A DNA stretch of 64,000 bases. It comes from Drosophila miranda (taxonomy: Eukaryota > Arthropoda > Insecta > Diptera > Drosophilidae). Positions 59,579 to 64,000 of this stretch are shown piece by piece. The notes beneath the pieces are model-generated. The model did no database searches. It had not been told where the DNA came from and saw only the letters and a program-made list of their open reading frames with translations. Position 1 is the stretch's first letter. The number at the start of each line of letters is the position of its first letter. Where the stretch lies: assembly GCF_003369915.1 (NCBI RefSeq), contig NC_046677.1:22958913-23022912 (forward strand). Reading direction: 5' to 3'. The translations under genes and the position numbers were made by a program.

Positions 59579-62500
59579 TTCAATCAATGGTCATACACAG
59601 ACAGACTTTTTCTTTGTGGAAAGTTTAGTTCATGGACTAAATTTTGAGTACATTTCTGTACAATTATTGACTCGATTAAGGCACATTTTTAATAGCCTAT
59701 CAGCGACTGTCATCCGCGTGTTTACTATTTAATTCGTACTTTTAAGCTATTTAGCACTTTAGTCGCAGACGCAGCCCCAGACAGCGAGGAGTGAAGGGGG
59801 GGGCACGTTGTCGGTGTCGGTGTCTGGCCAAGCGGGCGGCATCATCGTATGCCCCAGTGCACATTATGACGACCCGCGCGATAAGCCCCAGGGCTCTAAC
59901 CGAAAATCAAATCTGCCAATTAGCACGGCCAAACAAGCGGATCGGTCAGGGGAGGTGGAGATGGAGGTGGCCAGAAGTCTATGGGATCGCGCCTTATCTG
60001 AAACCTGTATGAGAATTCCTCTTTTGAAGCCATTTAGATCCACAAATATCAATGGGTATGCTACGTTTTTAATAAAACTCCTTTTTCTTGGGATTCAATG
60101 CGAAATTGAGTGTCATAAAGGGTTTGTCTGGCTCTATATTACCCCCACCATCGAATATCGCACTATCGGAAGGTACGTGTTAATATGACGAGGTTGTTGA
60201 CAATAATTGCTGCTAATTAAAGTGTGATTCCCCTCTAGACACAATGCATATTTCATTTGCATATAGTAAAAACAAAATAAAAGTGCATTTCGATTAGAGT
60301 CAATTGTTGGACAAACACCGTCGTGCAATTAACACCCACGCCCCAGTTATCGGGGCTTACGAGTATATATGGGATAGTATAGATGGATGTGATTCATAAA
60401 ACGATTTATATGACCTTTTTTTGAGTGGTTTAGCATTGTAATTGGTTTTATAGCTGAAGGTTTGTAAGTGTTCCTAAGAAAAGGGAATTATAAAAAATGA
60501 AGGACTTGATTGGGGGATATTAAGGTGCTATGTGATGTGGAACCATAGAAGATGGTCATGAGTTGCGATAGACCATACATGAGGCTAAATCATTTTAATA
60601 TCATTATCCCTCAATCACAATTTAATGAAGTATCTATTTCATTTTTTAAACTAATTACAAATGAACTAGGGCTATAAATAAATGTTTCAGTTAATGGGAA
60701 AATGCTTTTAAAATCATCAAAATAATTCCCATTCCCCTATTTCACAATCAAGCGAAAATAATTGTTCCCAAAATGGGCTCCAGGGCCCTTATCAGAGCTT
60801 GTCTGTCGGTGGGTAAAGCCCCTACAATTGAAGAACAAATTAGAATTCAAATTTGTATCCGTAGGGCTATTCACCCCTCGGCAACAGTCGCCGGCAGTTG
60901 GAGAACGGAATTAATCAAGCAAGAATCGAGCTAAGCCCAGACATGAGTAATGAATGTTCCAGTATGTACATACTCGAATAAATATATATGTACATATGTA
61001 TAGCTTGCGATAAATTGTTATTAAACTTTTGCCACTTCATGGCAAAGTGTGTTCACTAGACTCGTAGCCCGTATTACCCCCTCGTATGAGTGTCATGATT
61101 GGCACTCCATTGTGTTGACTTATGGGCAAAAAAAAACTCCCCCAGACCAGCCCAGCCCAGCCCAGCCGATTCAATTGTTGTGTCTCTGTGTTTTCTGAAT
61201 ATTCATTAATTAAGTCATGATGTGGGGTCGGGTCCAGTTTGCAAAACAAAACGAAAACCATGTAAGAGTACTTGTGCAAAACAAAATTGTTATTAATTGA
61301 GTAAAATTCGATTCTTGGAATTTTCGAAGTTGTTTGCTGCGACATTTAATGGCTTCGCCTCGACTTTGCAGTGTACAAAATGCACCTTGCGGCCAACATT
61401 TATTTATAATTTCATGCTTCTCATGTCACTTCCGTTCCACATGGCACACTTTTATGATTTTCAATGACAGTGCCCGTCGGCTAGCATTATTCGAATCGAA
61501 ATTAATCAAATGAATAGCTCAGACTGGCTGGCTTTGAACCTGATTGGCCCCTAGAAGTGAACAGCGAAGAGATAATACAGACCGACAGAGACAGCCTCCA
61601 TTGATGGACTAGAAATAATATATAAATATTTACTCTACTATATAGTCAAGCCCCCTATCTGTCCTTAGACAAGGCGACAGCAACGGCAACGGCAACGCGT
61701 GTCTTTGTTTAATGGCTTCAGAGTACCAAAGTTCGGGAAATAGTTTCGAAATAGATTTTGATAATATTTAAACGCTCCAATAACAATAATTCCGATGCCT
61801 AGCAGGGCCCACAAAACGCTTAGTTCATGTGACGAGCCGAGCCCCTTTTTATATTTGTTTTTTATTATACTATAAAAACTATACACATGCATAGTGGCAC
61901 ATGGAGAGGGGCGAGAGGGCACACAGACTTGTTTACAACCTGTAGCTCTTCATTAGCAGGCACGTGCATGTCGTGTCTGAGATAGACACGAGGCGATTGG
62001 AACAGACAACTCTTGAAGATACTTTCATTAGACGCAGCAAAGCGGAAAGGATGCTAAGCGATCTTAAAACAGGGGTATCTATAATCAGATATCAGAAATA
62101 ATCAATATATATGCGTGTCTAATCGAATGGAATGCATGGGTTTTTCTTAGTTTCCCCTTGGCAACTGCCATTGCCTTTGGTTGCACCTGCAACAATAAAA
62201 GAGTCTCATTTCCTGCCACACCACAGACACAGCTGTACTATAAACCCATCAGACAATTGCACTAAATTCCAAAGACTTATCGCCATAATCGGGGGGAGGG
62301 GGAAAGTCTTATCAGTAAGAAGAATGACCGTGAATCCATTGTAAATCTATATATTGTACACTGAATGATACACATACTCCGTCAGACTGCACTTTGAACT
62401 GGGAAAGTGCAATGCAGTTCCCAATGTGGGACTCAATTGTAAATTTCCATGGAAAATTTCTGTGTGAAAGGACCGAAACTAGGACAATGCTGGGGAAACC

Positions 62501-62636
62501 CGACATGCAGGGGCGAGACCCTTGAGATGGCTGCAAAAAGGGCAATTAATAGCAACAATAAAACGCAATCAGACAACAAAAGTGATAAGAAAGCAGACGA
62601 CACAAGATGTCTGCGACGTGGCCCCATGCGATGGGG

Positions 62637-62677
62637 AATGGGGCAGGGGGCAGGGGCGGGGGCGGGGGCAGGGGCGG
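62637..62677 (+). repeat. G-rich tract with quadruplex potential
   Basis: At least six runs of four or five G separated by one or two bases (GGGGCAGGGGGCAGGGGCGG and continuing). Confidence 0.7.
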
Positions 62678-63827
62678 AAGTGTGTCTTCGACAAACATCA
62701 GCTGAAGTGCACCGCAGAAATTCAACAATAAATCAACAATTAATCAAGCTATTGTTCGCTTCAAGTAGATCCAGTTCCACAGAACGTTGCAAAAACAAAA
62801 ATAGACACAAAAATCAGAGGTGGAATGGAATTAGAATCAAATCGAACCGAGACGAGGCCAGTTCCGTAAATCAGTTAGTAACGGAAATGCAGTGTTAGCC
62901 AGCACAACAAAGCCAATAATTGCTGCTGGAAGGCAAGGCGAGGCGGCAATGTCATCCAAATGATAGAATAGATACGGGCAATACATTTACATGAATGCCA
63001 CAAGTACAGTACGATACAAAACTATAGCTCTAAGCAAATCGTGGAATGTTTTTTTTAGTGTTTTCTAGCATTTTCCGTAAAATGGTTCCATCGGAAATAG
63101 TAGCATTAGGAGAACTGCTGTTTTTAGTCATGCCAACATCTGCCTCGAGACGCACTGTGCAACGTGTGCAACAATCGACTAATCTGGCCTGCCAAACAGT
63201 TTATTGCATTCCCATTGTGGAAATATCTGGATCTAGATGGGGTCTGTGGTCTGGGTGTGGGTGTAATGGATACCAGACTATCTGGAGAGTGGGCTCGTGT
63301 CTGGTTAGAGCCAGTCGCGCCTTCCACCATAACTCACTCGCAACGTTTCTTTCTCTTTCTCTCTCTCAAAAAAATCCACTTGGCACCTTGACAGAAAAGT
63401 GTGACGTCGATGCGGGCCTTTCTTTGCTCGAGTTTTTATTTTCTTCCGAATTTCGCAAAAACGACAAACAGGAGGAACGTCAGACGCCTCCAATGATGGA
63501 AAATTTTCTGGCAAACCACTGGCCCGCCCACGCGCTCTTTGAGGACATTCCACCGCCTTGATCCGATCACATGGTTCACGCTCCCCCCAACCCCGGAGGA
63601 GGAGAAAATAAATCAGAGTCGGTCGAGGCTGGTGACGATATCAACGGTTTACTTTCACCACGAGTCACCCTGTCGGCTTCCCAGCGATTGTGCACAAAAT
63701 TTTGAAGGTCAGGAACCAATCGCGAGAGGACCGAGAGATCACCGACATTCGTAGACAATTTGAGATTATGGGAGGGAGGAGGGTCTGGTGGTGTGCACCC
63801 AGCGCCCACATTTGTTCGATAGAACAC

Positions 63828-63835
63828 TATAAATA
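63828..63835 (+). promoter_or_regulatory. TATA box
   Basis: TATAAATA, preceded by mixed GC DNA and followed after 87 bases by an ATG in good context. The start site would be near 63858-63862; no perfect initiator is seen. Confidence 0.6.
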
Positions 63836-63922
63836 GACCCGAAAAAGTGTAAAGCAAGGAAGATTCGGACACCGATAGAAAGCAAACATAAAATAAAATA
63901 AAACAAAAAAAAACCGAATATA

Positions 63923-64000
63923 ATGTTCGGTTGGAAAATGTACTTAGAATTGCTTTTGCGTCAAATAAAAGTGCCGGATATGCGTCTTTCAGAAATAATT
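63923..64000 (+). CDS. 5' end of an unidentified gene, cut by the window
   Basis: ATG at 63923 with A at -3 opens a frame of 26 codons that is still open at the window edge: MFGWKMYLELLLRQIKVPDM then RLSEII. It lies 95 bases downstream of a TATAAATA box, so leader and frame are arranged as in a compact TATA-type gene. The visible part is amphipathic and leucine-rich, with no clear signal peptide. It is too short for family assignment. It may equally be an alternative first exon of a longer gene. Confidence 0.45.
   Translation, partial: MFGWKMYLELLLRQIKVPDMRLSEII

Larger units (their letters stand above)
58906..63827. other. intergenic DNA before the terminal gene fragment
   Basis: No supported gene. 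It holds dispersed repeat copy 2 (59040-59165), a duplicated CCACGATATCCCT (59317-59345), (CT)n at 59553-59578, a CCCAG run near 61145 and a G-rich tract at 62637-62677. A 159-codon frame from ATG 63082 to 63561 is open but contains a simple CTCTCT-derived stretch and is probably chance. Confidence 0.45.

Noticed and set aside
63082-63561. 159-codon plus frame before the terminal TATA box
   Set aside because: Contains a CTCTCT-derived LSLSLS stretch and lacks domain or codon-bias support; it is probably chance, though not fully excluded.

Overview
This is a 64 kb piece of an insect nuclear genome. It is almost certainly Drosophila: introns are short and GT-AG, DRE and Ohler-type core promoter motifs are present, coding exons are rich in CAG/CAA, intergenic DNA is AT-rich with TG/CT microsatellites, and several proteins are recognisable fly orthologues. 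The Cf2-like and Mon1-like proteins look diverged from the D. melanogaster forms as I remember them, so I favour another Sophophora species, possibly of the obscura group. That species guess is inference. The gene neighbourhood resembles the region around Cf2 on Muller element B.

Layout. 0-7 kb is a compact housekeeping cluster of four genes: a mitochondrial DDX28-like DEAD-box helicase (minus), a proline-rich nuclear-looking protein (plus, divergent from the helicase across a promoter with three TATCGAT sites), mRpS2 (minus) and Mon1 (plus, divergent from mRpS2). 7-24 kb is mostly non-coding, probably 5' regulatory or intronic DNA of the large GPCR gene, and holds one small intact multipass membrane protein gene at 13.65-14.21 kb. 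24.5-37.0 kb is a 13-coding-exon orphan GPCR of the GPR158/GPR179 type, most likely smog (995 aa as I join it), with a 6.4 kb intron after its first coding exon and a long AT-rich 3' UTR. 41.5-44.5 kb is the zinc-finger factor Cf2 (minus, convergent with smog), with an alternative donor that removes exactly one finger. 45.9-47.8 kb is the RIO kinase RIOK1 (plus), sharing a DRE-bearing promoter region with Cf2. 54.1-55.2 kb is a two-exon SAM-domain protein.

The last 9 kb is sparse but holds the most interesting unexplained signals. One is a phase-consistent chain of three small exons (57.07-58.87 kb) ending in a stop and a polyadenylation signal, which could be an 80-residue protein. Another is a GAGA-associated 5' UTR-like exon at 56.1-56.6 kb. 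The third is a TATA box followed by an ATG frame that runs off the window end. Other possible undescribed coding fragments lie at 7.18-7.32 kb and 52.27-52.40 kb, both minus. I found no tRNA, rRNA, CRISPR array or intact transposon. Repeats are microsatellites, minisatellites, a local tandem duplication and a few decayed dispersed copies. Splice joins were made by eye from consensus and phase, and no alignment was run.
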